From: an uncultured Eubacteriales bacterium
GTDB taxonomy: Bacteria > Bacillota > Clostridia > Lachnospirales > Bianqueaceae
Assembly: GCA_902796435.1 (NCBI GenBank)
Contig: CADBPG010000239.1
Span: forward strand, 1-32,325
Direction: 5' to 3'
DNA: 32,325 nucleotides
The position numbers were made by a program, and so were the translations under genes. The notes under the pieces were generated by a model. The model did no database searches, was not told the origin of the DNA, and saw only the letters and a list, made by a program, of their open reading frames with translations. Position 1 is the first letter of the stretch. The number at the start of each line of letters is the position of its first letter. This document shows positions 16,297 to 25,801 of this stretch, in pieces.

Positions 16297-18402
16297 ATGA
16301 AACGCTTGATGGCAATATGCATCAGCAGTGTTTTGGTGATCTGTGCACTTTCGGCTTGCGGCAAAAAAGATGCTGGCAATGTTTTTGAAGAGTCAGAATC
16401 GCAGGCTGAGGTAGTGGAGGAATCCTCAGAGGTGCCAGAGTCCAGTGAAGAAAGTTCCGTGGAAGAATCGTCTGCAGAGGAATCTTCAGTACAAGAATCT
16501 TCAGTAGAAGAATCAGAGTCGGAAGCACCGGAAGATGATTCTTCGCGAGAAGAAGCGGCCGGCATCGGTGAGGAAGACCAAAGTGCCGAGCTGGTGCAGA
16601 CTTCTGACAACGAGTTTGAGATCTGGGACACCGAGGAAATGGAAAACGCTCCCGTGCTTGAAATGAACCGGAAATACCTGGTGCGGCATGAGGGAGGGAG
16701 CCGCTTCATCGCCTTTACCACCGGAGCCCAGAATGGTGAATCGTATACCATTACCTTAGAAAACCTGACCGAAGACAGCAAAGATGTGTATGCCATTTTG
16801 CTTGATGCAGATGGGAACGATATCAAGCCGACAGAAAAAAACAACGGACATAATCCCATTAGTGGAAAGAATATCCCCTTTTGTGTAGCTGGACCAAGAG
16901 GTCTTGTGAGCACCGGTATGTCCAATGAACTGGAGCCGAATACGACGTATTATCTGCGCCTGGATTGTGGCCCTGCATGTGATCTGGTGCTCAAGGTCGC
17001 AGCGCCTTCCATGGAAACAGCAGTTGCGGAGACAGCAGATACAGAGGCAGGTGCGTTCAATCCGTTGCTGGATAAATTGGCGATCGAGCCCGGTGCCAGT
17101 CAAAGTACGGCGATCCCGCTTCCGTTGAATACGACGGTCATGGATGCCAGTCCCTATGGACGTGTGTATTTTGCCTTTACGACGTCGGAAGAGCCGGGTA
17201 AAGAATATAAGTTCACTGTCGTCAATTGTACAGTCGGCAGCAAGGATATCTTTGGCCGTGTATGTGATGCCTTTGGTAATGCTGTCGATCCGACAGAAAG
17301 GGATAATGATTATTATAGCTACAGTATCATCACCCCGCTTTGCATTGCCGGAAGTTCCGGAACGGCCAATACGGGAATGATCAATACACTGGATCCAGGT
17401 ACGACCTATTACGTCTACTTGGATATCGAGGTGGGCACCACCTATGCCCTGCGCATTTCGACGCAAGATGAGGCAGAGGACGAGGCTTTTCCGACCAGCA
17501 GCACGTTTGCTTCAGCCAAAGCACCGTTGGAGGAGGATGACCCGTTCTATACCGGTTCCAATCAGACCGTCGCCACGATGCTACAGCCGAATATCCGCTA
17601 CTATGGCACCTGCTCAGAAAACCATGACTGGGTCGCGTTTACGACAGACGCCGCAGAAAGCCTTCCCTTCACCTTTACAGCGCAAAACCTGACAAAAGGC
17701 AGCGACTATATTCATGTGGATGTGATCGATGAATATGGCCGGGCACTGGAGCCAGCAGAGCGTGAGAATACATATTATGCGCATAGTGTCGATATTCCGT
17801 TCTGCTATCCCAGTGATGATGGTAAAGAGAATTCTGGCATCAGTGAACCATTGCATCCGAATACAACATATTATATCCGCATCAATGGAGCGGCAGGAAC
17901 GGATTTCATGCTCTTGATCGGCCCGCCGGAGAAAGAGGAACCTGTGGAAGAAGAGGAGCAGCCGGAGAACGATCTGATCTTCCAGGAAGCCTTCGAACTC
18001 AACGAGACGCAGGTCCGCTTCGTGGGTGATGAGGCGATCTTCATCGATGAGGAAGCGGCCAGAGAAGCCTTGAAGCCGGTGGCGGAGATCCTTCTGGCGC
18101 ATCCGGATCACCCAGTGCTGATTGCCGGCACCACCGCGACCGTGGGCACCCAGGAAAGCTGCGTGAATCTGTCCGACCGGCGCGCGGCCGCGGTCAAGGA
18201 TCTGCTGGTCAAGGAATACGGTGTGCCGGCTGACCAGTTGCTCACCATCGGACTGGGCTACGCGGATGATATCTTCAAACGCGGTAAAGACATCGATTCC
18301 AATGGCAGGTTCGTGGAGACGGAAGGGGCCAAGAACCGCCGCGTGTTGGTCCTGGATGCGAACGACGAGCGTGCGCAGAAGGTACTGGAGAAGAGATCAT
18401 AA
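16297..18402 (+). CDS. Lipoprotein with three repeated beta domains and C-terminal OmpA-like domain
   Basis: A 701-residue lipoprotein. The signal peptide ends in lipobox LSAC with Cys21. The start at 16297 has GGAGGAAG upstream, and 29 extra in-frame codons upstream are rejected because they lie inside the sigma gene and spoil the signal peptide. A Ser/Glu-rich spacer covers about 27-95. Three homologous units follow (about 126-233, 281-387, 427-537), each with a (V/I)AFTT-type strand, a conserved D(A/E).G motif before PTE/PAE, and a closing (N/G)TTYY strand. Residues about 555-698 form an OmpA-like domain (NLSDRRAAAVKDLLV, GVPADQLLTIGLG, AKNRRVLVLD), which in the family binds peptidoglycan. 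Probable wall-contacting partner of the membrane-tethered sigma factor encoded just upstream. Confidence 0.87.
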   Translation: MKRLMAICISSVLVICALSACGKKDAGNVFEESESQAEVVEESSEVPESSEESSVEESSAEESSVQESSVEESESEAPEDDSSREEAAGIGEEDQSAELVQTSDNEFEIWDTEEMENAPVLEMNRKYLVRHEGGSRFIAFTTGAQNGESYTITLENLTEDSKDVYAILLDADGNDIKPTEKNNGHNPISGKNIPFCVAGPRGLVSTGMSNELEPNTTYYLRLDCGPACDLVLKVAAPSMETAVAETADTEAGAFNPLLDKLAIEPGASQSTAIPLPLNTTVMDASPYGRVYFAFTTSEEPGKEYKFTVVNCTVGSKDIFGRVCDAFGNAVDPTERDNDYYSYSIITPLCIAGSSGTANTGMINTLDPGTTYYVYLDIEVGTTYALRISTQDEAEDEAFPTSSTFASAKAPLEEDDPFYTGSNQTVATMLQPNIRYYGTCSENHDWVAFTTDAAESLPFTFTAQNLTKGSDYIHVDVIDEYGRALEPAERENTYYAHSVDIPFCYPSDDGKENSGISEPLHPNTTYYIRINGAAGTDFMLLIGPPEKEEPVEEEEQPENDLIFQEAFELNETQVRFVGDEAIFIDEEAAREALKPVAEILLAHPDHPVLIAGTTATVGTQESCVNLSDRRAAAVKDLLVKEYGVPADQLLTIGLGYADDIFKRGKDIDSNGRFVETEGAKNRRVLVLDANDERAQKVLEKRS

Positions 18403-18418
18403 ACAGTTCAGGCATACA

Positions 18419-18451
18419 AAAAGAAGCCGATGCAATGCGTCGGCTTCTTTT
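18419..18451. terminator. Bidirectional intrinsic terminator
   Basis: A perfect 12-bp stem (18419-18430 with 18440-18451) begins AAAA and ends TTTT, extendable inward over a GC pair. It serves the lipoprotein gene and the converging glycosidase operon. Confidence 0.92.
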
Positions 18452-18464
18452 ACATTTCTAGCAT

Positions 18465-20075
18465 TCAGTCTACGATCACCATCGTCGTGACATCCGCCTT
18501 TCCCACGTCTTCCCACTTGGCCATGCCGAAGTAGGGGGTCCCGTCCGCCCGGAAATGTACCCGGCGGATCCCGTCGCAGCGCTTGTGCGACTCGATCGAG
18601 GTCTCACCATGATAGGCGATCATCAGCTCCCCATCCTCGTTGGTGAAGAAGGAGTTGTGGCCCGGACCGAATTCACCATCCACGGAGTAGAAGGTCAGCA
18701 CCGGGGTGATGCTCTTCGTCCAGGCGTTCAGGTCTAGCAGATCGCTCTTTGTGGAAGCGGTCAGAAGGCCTAAAGCGTACGTATACCAGGCAGCGTGGCC
18801 GCCGGAGTAGGTCACATACAGGGTCCCGTCTTTGATGAAGGCATGGGGCCCTTCATTATTGATGGTTCCGGCGACGTTCTCCCAGCCCAGCAGCGGCCGT
18901 GTCAGAAGAACAGGGTCGCTGGTCAGCTTCCAGGGTTCCTTGGGATCGATGGAGGCAATGTGCAGCATGGAGCCGGAATCCAGCGGCGTGCCGATGTTTT
19001 CCCGGTAGGACCAGATCATGTAGGACCCGGTTTCGATCTCCACATAGGTCATGTCCAGGGTGATCGCATCCTCCGTCAGAGGTTGTCCGTCCTGGCGCAC
19101 GACCCGGATGGGTTCTTCCCAACCGTCCTCATCGATGATGCGGCCGGTCTTTTTCTTTTTCATCAGGTGGCACTGGGGCCCCCACTTGGAACCACTGACC
19201 GCGAAGAGGATGTACAGTTCCCCGCCGATCACGTGGAATTCCGGCGCCCAGAAGGTCTGCTCGAAGCCCCGTTCCGGCGCGTAGGGCAGGATCAGGTGCT
19301 CTTCGATGCCCTCCGCGAAAAGCCCTTCCGCAGTATCAGCCTCCCGGACATACAGGCCGATATCGTTCAGATTATCGTAGGTGGAAATGAAGTACCACTT
19401 GCCCTCCCACGGGAAGAGCACCGGGTCTCCATAGCCCTGGGTCAGAGGGAAATCAAAGTACTGCTGACGGACCGTGCCCTCCACAGGATAGATCCCAGGC
19501 TGGGTGAAATCCACCTGACCCTGCTTCCAGTGGACCTGTTTCTGCCGGGTGGATCCGTCAGAATACAGCAATGTTGCCTGTACAGTCTCCAGGTCCTCAG
19601 CGGACTGTACATGGACCTCCTGCGGCACATACAGGCCTGTGCAGGAGATGGGGCTCCAGTAGATCAGCGCCTTCTTTGCCAGCTCTGCCTCCACCTCAAG
19701 GACCGGATTCGGGTGGAACTGCAATACCGCGGGGATGTCCACCAGACCCACCGTGTGAAAGTGGATCAGGTCCTTTGTTTCCCAAAGGTAGACCTTGCCG
19801 CTGGCCGTTTCATCCAGCGATCCATCCTCGTGGACCAGTTCGCCGCAGATCCCGATCACACCGTCCTCACGTTGGTAGAGGGCAGGATGCCGGATCCCCA
19901 AGGGAACGATCGTGTTCTCTTCAGAGATGCGGCCTTCCGGGAAAAGGATACCGTAGTTCTTGTTGTAGGGCTTAAGGGTGCCGTCGGCCATTTCCACGGC
20001 CAGATGCACACTGTGGGCCAGGCCCGCCGGATAGTTTGCGGTATCGACGGGCCTGGTATATGCATGGATCTTCAT
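18465..20075 (-). CDS. Glycoside hydrolase family 43-like enzyme
   Basis: A 536-residue cytoplasmic glycosidase, last gene of the operon. The N-terminal 190 residues are beta-rich. The GH43 five-bladed propeller motifs follow: GYGDPVLFPW (base Asp, near 215), FWAPEFH (near 278), ITLDMTYVEI (Asp, near 338), NNEGPHAF (acid Glu, near 405) and GPGHNSFF. Family members release arabinose, xylose or galactose from side chains; the exact substrate cannot be read here. No signal peptide. The ATG at 20075 is one base after the stop of the rhamnosidase gene with no good ribosome binding site, suggesting coupled translation; starts at 20096 or 20108 inside the upstream gene are possible. Confidence 0.87.
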   Translation of the reverse strand: MKIHAYTRPVDTANYPAGLAHSVHLAVEMADGTLKPYNKNYGILFPEGRISEENTIVPLGIRHPALYQREDGVIGICGELVHEDGSLDETASGKVYLWETKDLIHFHTVGLVDIPAVLQFHPNPVLEVEAELAKKALIYWSPISCTGLYVPQEVHVQSAEDLETVQATLLYSDGSTRQKQVHWKQGQVDFTQPGIYPVEGTVRQQYFDFPLTQGYGDPVLFPWEGKWYFISTYDNLNDIGLYVREADTAEGLFAEGIEEHLILPYAPERGFEQTFWAPEFHVIGGELYILFAVSGSKWGPQCHLMKKKKTGRIIDEDGWEEPIRVVRQDGQPLTEDAITLDMTYVEIETGSYMIWSYRENIGTPLDSGSMLHIASIDPKEPWKLTSDPVLLTRPLLGWENVAGTINNEGPHAFIKDGTLYVTYSGGHAAWYTYALGLLTASTKSDLLDLNAWTKSITPVLTFYSVDGEFGPGHNSFFTNEDGELMIAYHGETSIESHKRCDGIRRVHFRADGTPYFGMAKWEDVGKADVTTMVIVD

Positions 20076-20076
20076 T

Positions 20077-23000
20077 TTATTTTCGGATGATGACATGATA
20101 GGTACCACTCAGCGCTTCCGTGGTCTGGAAGCGGTCATTTTCGGGTTCGAACACAAGGCCATCGGCTTCCAGCACCGTGCCGGCGGGCAGCTTGACTGTG
20201 GCAGTGGAACCTACAGGAATGGTAAAGCAGACATCGTAGGCTGTATCTGTGATCTGCCAGCGGCTTTCGATCCGGCCGAAGATGGAATCAAAGTATCCTT
20301 CGGCATGGTCCAGACCTTCCATGTACGGCTGATACAGGAAGTGGGTGAAACCGGGTTCGGTGCGCTTGATGCCCAGTACATATCCGTAGATCCAGGCGCA
20401 GACTGCACCCAGAGAATAATGGTTGAAGGAGTTCATGGCGTTATTGCCGCCAAAACCGTTCTCTACCGTGTAGGAATTCCAGCGTTCCCAGATGGTGGTG
20501 GCGCCTTGAGTGACAGGGTAGAGCCAGGAAGGATAGACGGTCTGGGTGATCAGCTTGTAAGCCACGTCCGCGTAGCCTGCCTCGGTCAGTGCGGGATTCA
20601 GCGGACCGGTGCCGACAAAGCCGGTGGTGACCGTATAGCCGACTTCTTCTGTGATCTTACGCAGGTTTTCGCGGACCTTGGCAAGGTTCTCAGGCAGGAT
20701 CACACCGTATTCCAGCGGCAGAGCATAGGAAGCCTGCGTGTTGTTCCGGGTGCCGTCCAGCTTGCGGGTGATCAGTGTCTCCGGCTCCAGATAGGTCTCG
20801 TTCCAGACCTGGCGGATCTGGTCGCACAGCGCCTGATAGGCGGCCGCTTTCTCCGTCTCGCCGATGACAGTGGCCATCTCGGCCATGATCTTGCAGTCAT
20901 AGGCGAAGACCGCGTTCCAAAGCAGCGGACCGTCAGTGGAGAGATCACTGGCCAGCCAATCTGGCAGCGGTCCGACATTGTCCAGCTTGCCGGGCGTGCC
21001 CTGGGCTTTCAGGAATTCGATGTAGCGGTCCATCGCCACGAAGTTTTCACGAATCAGGGCAGGATCGCCATACTGCTGATAGGTCTCATAGGTCACGATG
21101 ATGCCGGCGCTGCCCCATTCGATGCCGCCGAAGCCGCCGCCGACCGGTGCGATGTCCGGATACCGGCCGTTCTCCAGCTGGCAGTCACGCAGCCACAGCA
21201 GGTATCTGCGATAGAAATTGTGGACATCCGCGTTGTAGGTAGCTGTGCGTGCGAAGACTTCCGCGTCGCCGGCCCAGCCCATACGCTCATTGCGCTGCGG
21301 GCAGTCGGTCGGGATACTGACAAAGTTGGCGAACTGCGACCAGCGTACATTCTGGAAGAAGCGGTTGACCAGAGGATCCGAACAGGTAAAGGTACCGGTC
21401 TCACGGTTGATGGAGGAGAGCACGGCAGCCTGCACTTCTGCGATCTCCGGCTTCTTGGAAACGCCGGTGATCTCTACGAAACGATACCCATGGAAGGTCT
21501 GATCCGGCATGAAATCCTCGCCCTCTGCATCGCCCCGGAAGGTGTAGCGGTCGGTCGAGATGGCATCACGATAGTTTTCCGTGAGCAGCATACCCTGCTG
21601 ATGCCCATACTGGGGCAGGTAGGGATAGAGGATCTCGCCGAAGCGGATCACTGCCTGTGTTCCGGCGGCGCCATGCAGGTGCAGTTTCGGCACACCGATC
21701 AGGTTCTGGCCCATGTCATAGATATAGACGCCGGGACGGGGCTCGCTGACAGACTGTGCAGTCAGCGTCATAATCTGGCGGACGGGCTCGCCCATGTAGC
21801 CGACCAGTTTCGGCGGATCCATCTTCGGGATCGGCCACATATGGAAACCGCCACGGGCATGTGTGCGTTCTTTCTCGAAGTCGACAGGCCCTACGATGAT
21901 CGGGGCCTTCCAGGCGGAATCATCGAAGTCCGGGCAGGAGAACTGCTCCAGCAGACTGGCTCTGCGTCCATCGAAATGCTCTCCATAGAAGAAGCCGGCA
22001 AATTCGACGGGGCCCTCTCCACAGTATTTCCAGGAGGCAGGCTCCGTGACGATCACATCCTCCGTACCATCTGCATAGGTCAGGACGATCTGGGCCAGCA
22101 GAGACTGGCGGTCGCCCCAATAGTTATAGTTGGTGGGGGAGAAGGTCTGGGATTCGTTCCACCAGCCGGAGGACAGCTGGAACCCAACGGCGGCCGGACC
22201 CTCTGCCAGTTTGTCGGTGATGTCATAAGTCTGGTACAGCAGATGAGCATCATACTGGCCGGCCCCGGGTTCGAACCAATGGTCGGACACCTTGGTGCCG
22301 TTGACATATGGCGTGTAGATGCCGCGGGCAGTCGCGTACAGGCGGGCCTTCTTCAGGCCAGGTTTGACAGTGAATGCCCGGCGCAGCATCGGTGCAGAAG
22401 TATGGGTCGCGTCGATCAGCCTGCGGCCCTGTACGACAGAACCATCCGCCGCAGCATCGTAGATCAAAGCTTCCGGAGACCGCAGATTGAAGATCTGCAG
22501 TTCAGCCAGCTCGAACCCCTGCGTGCTTTCGTAACCGAATTCGCTGAGCATGGGGTAGGGGGTGACATCGGTGCTGCCGGCCGGGTTGAGCTGCCGCGGT
22601 TTTTCGATATATACGGGAACGCCCGGCTTGGCTCCTGGCGGGGTAAAGGCCAGCTTCTGTTTGACAGCATCGCACTTGACTCCGTCGATGTACGTGTAAG
22701 CAGCATTTTCCGCCACTTCAAAGTCGATGGTATGCCAGTCCAGCGCATTCTCCTGTCCGATCAGCACCTGCTCCGGATCATCAAAAGAGACGGCAGTAAA
22801 TGACGCGATCGGCGTGTCGGCAGAATCCTCCGGACAGTATCCGATACGGTAGATGTCGATCTTTGCGGGCGTCTGGCTTATGTCCAGTGCATAGGCGATC
22901 TCATTAGGACCTTCGATATTATAGTCATTCTTGTTCTTGTCCAGCAGACGCGGGTCATTGGCGCCGAAGATGAAGCGGATCTGCGCATCCTTCTGCGTAG

Positions 23001-23424
23001 CCCGGAACTTTGCGTGATAGCGGAAGACGGATTTGACCTTGGCCATCAGCACGGTTTCATCCGGACCGATGAATTCCGCACCAGGGAAGACCTTGGTGAT
23101 CTCTTCCTCCATGAGGCCGGTCTCGAACCAGGTGTCTGCGGAAGCGGTCATGCCCGCATCATCCGTCACGGTGACAGTGACATCATAGCGTGTGCGTGGC
23201 TTGAGCGGTTCCCCTGCATAGCGTACGGAAGGGCACTGGGCTTCCGCAACGATACCGGAGTCCCAGACAAGACGAGAATCCTCCTGTACACAGATGCGGC
23301 GGGACACCTGCCGGGCACCACGTCTGTCACTCTCCAAGGTGTAGGAGATGCGTGGCAAGGCTTCGTCCAGGCCAAGGGGCGTTTCAGCAAACTCTACCTG
23401 CAGGTTTTTGATCAATAGAGACAT
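20077..23424 (-). CDS. Alpha-L-rhamnosidase, glycoside hydrolase family 78
   Basis: A 1115-residue enzyme that removes terminal alpha-L-rhamnose. The N-terminal Ig-like domain (PRISYTLESDRRGARQ, LKPRTRYDVTVTV) is followed by an inserted beta-rich module (about 130-360), the rhamnosidase N-domain (YTPYVNGTKVSDHWFEPG) and the alpha-barrel. DCPQRNERMGWAGDAE (near 711) carries the presumed acid Glu, and TTIWERWNS (near 979) the second catalytic Glu. The ATG has a perfect AAGGAGG. There is no signal peptide, so substrates must be imported. It sits between GH2 and GH43 genes in one operon. Confidence 0.94.
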   Translation of the reverse strand: MSLLIKNLQVEFAETPLGLDEALPRISYTLESDRRGARQVSRRICVQEDSRLVWDSGIVAEAQCPSVRYAGEPLKPRTRYDVTVTVTDDAGMTASADTWFETGLMEEEITKVFPGAEFIGPDETVLMAKVKSVFRYHAKFRATQKDAQIRFIFGANDPRLLDKNKNDYNIEGPNEIAYALDISQTPAKIDIYRIGYCPEDSADTPIASFTAVSFDDPEQVLIGQENALDWHTIDFEVAENAAYTYIDGVKCDAVKQKLAFTPPGAKPGVPVYIEKPRQLNPAGSTDVTPYPMLSEFGYESTQGFELAELQIFNLRSPEALIYDAAADGSVVQGRRLIDATHTSAPMLRRAFTVKPGLKKARLYATARGIYTPYVNGTKVSDHWFEPGAGQYDAHLLYQTYDITDKLAEGPAAVGFQLSSGWWNESQTFSPTNYNYWGDRQSLLAQIVLTYADGTEDVIVTEPASWKYCGEGPVEFAGFFYGEHFDGRRASLLEQFSCPDFDDSAWKAPIIVGPVDFEKERTHARGGFHMWPIPKMDPPKLVGYMGEPVRQIMTLTAQSVSEPRPGVYIYDMGQNLIGVPKLHLHGAAGTQAVIRFGEILYPYLPQYGHQQGMLLTENYRDAISTDRYTFRGDAEGEDFMPDQTFHGYRFVEITGVSKKPEIAEVQAAVLSSINRETGTFTCSDPLVNRFFQNVRWSQFANFVSIPTDCPQRNERMGWAGDAEVFARTATYNADVHNFYRRYLLWLRDCQLENGRYPDIAPVGGGFGGIEWGSAGIIVTYETYQQYGDPALIRENFVAMDRYIEFLKAQGTPGKLDNVGPLPDWLASDLSTDGPLLWNAVFAYDCKIMAEMATVIGETEKAAAYQALCDQIRQVWNETYLEPETLITRKLDGTRNNTQASYALPLEYGVILPENLAKVRENLRKITEEVGYTVTTGFVGTGPLNPALTEAGYADVAYKLITQTVYPSWLYPVTQGATTIWERWNSYTVENGFGGNNAMNSFNHYSLGAVCAWIYGYVLGIKRTEPGFTHFLYQPYMEGLDHAEGYFDSIFGRIESRWQITDTAYDVCFTIPVGSTATVKLPAGTVLEADGLVFEPENDRFQTTEALSGTYHVIIRK

Positions 23425-23471
23425 ATGGAACCTCCTTGATGATAGATTTGATGTACTGCTGCTTATATCGT

Positions 23472-25604
23472 TTAAAGCTCCAGATCTATGGCTTCGATCC
23501 GGACTCTCCGATCACTGGTTCCGATGCGCACCTGGATCTTCTCCTTGCCGGTGCGGCGGATATAGATGACCATCTGGCCATTGTATGTCTTTTTCTTACG
23601 GGAAGAGAGCGGTGTCAAGTCCGCCAGATCTCCGTTGTCCATGCTGACAAAGGCGCCATCGCCCAGGACCTGGCAGAAGATCTCCTGCTCGTCCGTGGTC
23701 CGGTGTCCTGCCGCATCCTTGACTTCCACGATCAGCTGGTACAGGTAGCCCGGACGTGTGGAAGCTTTGCGGAAGGTCTCGCCTGTAACGGCGTCCGCCT
23801 TTTTGTAAACAGAAACATCCAACCGGGCAGCCGGCGCGTTGGTCACAAGGGGCTTGCGGGTCTTACCGGTCCAAAGTTCCTGCCGCTCATAATAGGTATC
23901 CTTTTTGAAGCCTGCCGTGGTGATGAATCCGGCGCCGGAGCCGTGGATCGGCCAGCCATGGGCCTCGCCCAGATAATCGATGCCCGTCCAGATGAACTGT
24001 CCGCAGACGTAATCCAGGTCTTCGATGGCATGCCAGAAACGTGGATGGCTGCTGTTTTCCGTCCCCAGGAAGGCGCGGTCGGGGAAGCGCTTGTGGTCGG
24101 CTTCATAGAAGTGTTCCTTGTAATTATAACCGATCACATCGATTTTGTCGATGAAGCCGATGTAAGTAGAAAGCTCCGGGAAGGCGGAGGCCACAGTGAC
24201 AGGCCGTGTCATATCCTCGTCCTTTACGATCCCGACCAGTTCCTTGGCCAGCACCGCCAGACGCTCCATGTTCGGCTTGTCCGGGTTGTACTGCCGCTCG
24301 GCCGCCGGCTTGTTGGCATCATTGTTGCCGGTCATCTCGGTGAAAAGGGGATGGCAGTAGGGGTCGTTCGGATAGTCGATCTCGTTGCCGATGCTCCACA
24401 TGATGACAGAGGGATGGTTGCGGTCGCGCTGCACCATCATGCGCAGATCCTTTTCATGCCATTCAGGGAAATCCTCATAATAACCCTGATGGCGTGGCGG
24501 GTAGACATTGTGGCCGGTGGACCACTTGTTCTTGCAGCCCTCCCATTCATCGAAGGCTTCGTCCATGACCAGGAAGCCCATGGCATCGCACAGATCGTAC
24601 AGTTCCGGCGCGTGCGGGTTGTGCGCAGTGCGGATCGCATTGCAGCCCATTTCCTTCAGCGTTTCCAGACGGCGCTGCCAGACCTCGCGCGGCACGGCGG
24701 CACCCAGAGAGCCCGCGTCATGATGGATGCAGACACCCTTCATCTTCATGGGTACGTCATTCAGTAAGAAGCCCCTATTCGCGTCGAAATAGATCTTCCG
24801 GATGCCGACCATGGTCTGGTCCACAACGTAGCTTTCTTCGTCGATGGTGTAGATCGTCTGCATTTCGTACAGGTGCGGGTCATCCACAGACCAGAGCGCC
24901 GGCTGCTTAAGCACCCCATTCAGGCAGGTGTCAGCGGTCCCGTGTGCGGGGACGCATACCTTACCGGAAAGCTCCAGCACAGGCTTCTTTTTATCCAGAA
25001 AGCGGGTCAGGATCTCGACCTGCTTGTCACAGGCAGTCGTGTTCTCTACCGTATGCTGGACACTGATCTCTGCCTGCGCGGCACTGATATTGTCCGCGGA
25101 GAAAACGATCCCGTGCTCCTGCGGGTGCACGTTTTCTTCGATGACGAGGCGGACCTTGCGATAGATGCCGCTGCCGGTGAACCACCGGGAATCCGCGATG
25201 TCCGGATGGCTGACCCGCACGCTGATCTCGTTGTCCATCTTGCCAAAACGTACGAAGTCGGTGATATCAAAGGAAAACTCAGCGTAGCCATAGGGCCGTC
25301 TGCCCAGATAATAGCTGTTAAGGAAGACTTTCGCGTTCTTATATACGCCGTCGAAGACCAGGCGCACAGATTTGCCCCGGTACTTTTCCGGCAGCGAGAA
25401 GTACCCGCGGTACCAGGCGATGCCGCCGTCCAGATAGCCGGTGCCGCTGGAATTCTCCTTGCGGAACGGCCGGGTCACCGACCAGTCATGGGGCAGCGTC
25501 ACGGACTCCCAGGAACTGTCATCATAGTTTTTCTGCCAGGCAGGTTCCACATCTCCACTGAGGAACCGCCATCCATCAGTCAAAAGGATTTCTGTTCTGT
25601 TCAT
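23472..25604 (-). CDS. Glycoside hydrolase family 2 enzyme (beta-galactosidase-like)
   Basis: A 710-residue cytoplasmic enzyme, first gene of the operon. Jelly-roll N-domain (LPHDWSV, GIAWYRGYFSLP, DGVYKNAKVFLNSYYLG) and immunoglobulin-like domain precede the barrel, with GVCIHHDAG, RTAHNPHAPELYDLCD, the acid/base Glu in WSIGNEID (near 403) and the nucleophile Glu in LGTENSSH (near 514). A small beta domain closes the protein. Beta-galactosidase is the most usual activity for this layout, but beta-glucuronidase and others exist in GH2. No signal peptide. The rhamnosidase start follows 47 bases later. The ribosome binding site is modest (AAAGAG). Confidence 0.92.
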   Translation of the reverse strand: MNRTEILLTDGWRFLSGDVEPAWQKNYDDSSWESVTLPHDWSVTRPFRKENSSGTGYLDGGIAWYRGYFSLPEKYRGKSVRLVFDGVYKNAKVFLNSYYLGRRPYGYAEFSFDITDFVRFGKMDNEISVRVSHPDIADSRWFTGSGIYRKVRLVIEENVHPQEHGIVFSADNISAAQAEISVQHTVENTTACDKQVEILTRFLDKKKPVLELSGKVCVPAHGTADTCLNGVLKQPALWSVDDPHLYEMQTIYTIDEESYVVDQTMVGIRKIYFDANRGFLLNDVPMKMKGVCIHHDAGSLGAAVPREVWQRRLETLKEMGCNAIRTAHNPHAPELYDLCDAMGFLVMDEAFDEWEGCKNKWSTGHNVYPPRHQGYYEDFPEWHEKDLRMMVQRDRNHPSVIMWSIGNEIDYPNDPYCHPLFTEMTGNNDANKPAAERQYNPDKPNMERLAVLAKELVGIVKDEDMTRPVTVASAFPELSTYIGFIDKIDVIGYNYKEHFYEADHKRFPDRAFLGTENSSHPRFWHAIEDLDYVCGQFIWTGIDYLGEAHGWPIHGSGAGFITTAGFKKDTYYERQELWTGKTRKPLVTNAPAARLDVSVYKKADAVTGETFRKASTRPGYLYQLIVEVKDAAGHRTTDEQEIFCQVLGDGAFVSMDNGDLADLTPLSSRKKKTYNGQMVIYIRRTGKEKIQVRIGTSDRRVRIEAIDLEL

Positions 25605-25647
25605 AGGATCTCTTTTCTAGGTTTGAATTGAGAGTAATACTGAATTC

Positions 25648-25676
25648 ATTATCCATAGTTATATGAGTAAAGTCAA
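25648..25676 (-). promoter_or_regulatory. Sigma-A promoter of the GH2-GH78-GH43 operon
   Basis: On the minus strand TTGACT (25671-25676) and GATAAT (25648-25653), 17-base spacer. No clear operator or cre box was seen, and no regulator or transporter gene adjoins the operon. Confidence 0.7.
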
Positions 25677-25698
25677 GGTCCAGCAGATATGTTTTCTC

Positions 25699-25727
25699 TT
25701 GCAAACAAGTCGCTCCCGTGGGATAAT
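25699..25727 (+). promoter_or_regulatory. Sigma-A promoter for the YibE/F gene
   Basis: TTGCAA (25699-25704) and GATAAT (25722-25727), 17-base spacer, divergent from the glycosidase promoter. Confidence 0.65.
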
Positions 25728-25801
25728 AGATAAAACACGAGTCAATTGTTTCAAATGAATTGAATACAGAAAGTCAAATTATGTCGATTTGGAGAAACTC
25801 G

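Noticed and set aside
20095-22803. 902-codon open frame on the plus strand opposite the rhamnosidase gene
   Set aside because: It is antisense to a gene with clear GH78 motifs, has no recognisable domain, and arises from the GC-rich codon pattern of the true gene.
23436-24767. 443-codon plus-strand frame opposite the GH2 gene
   Set aside because: Mirror frame of a gene with intact catalytic motifs; no family resemblance.
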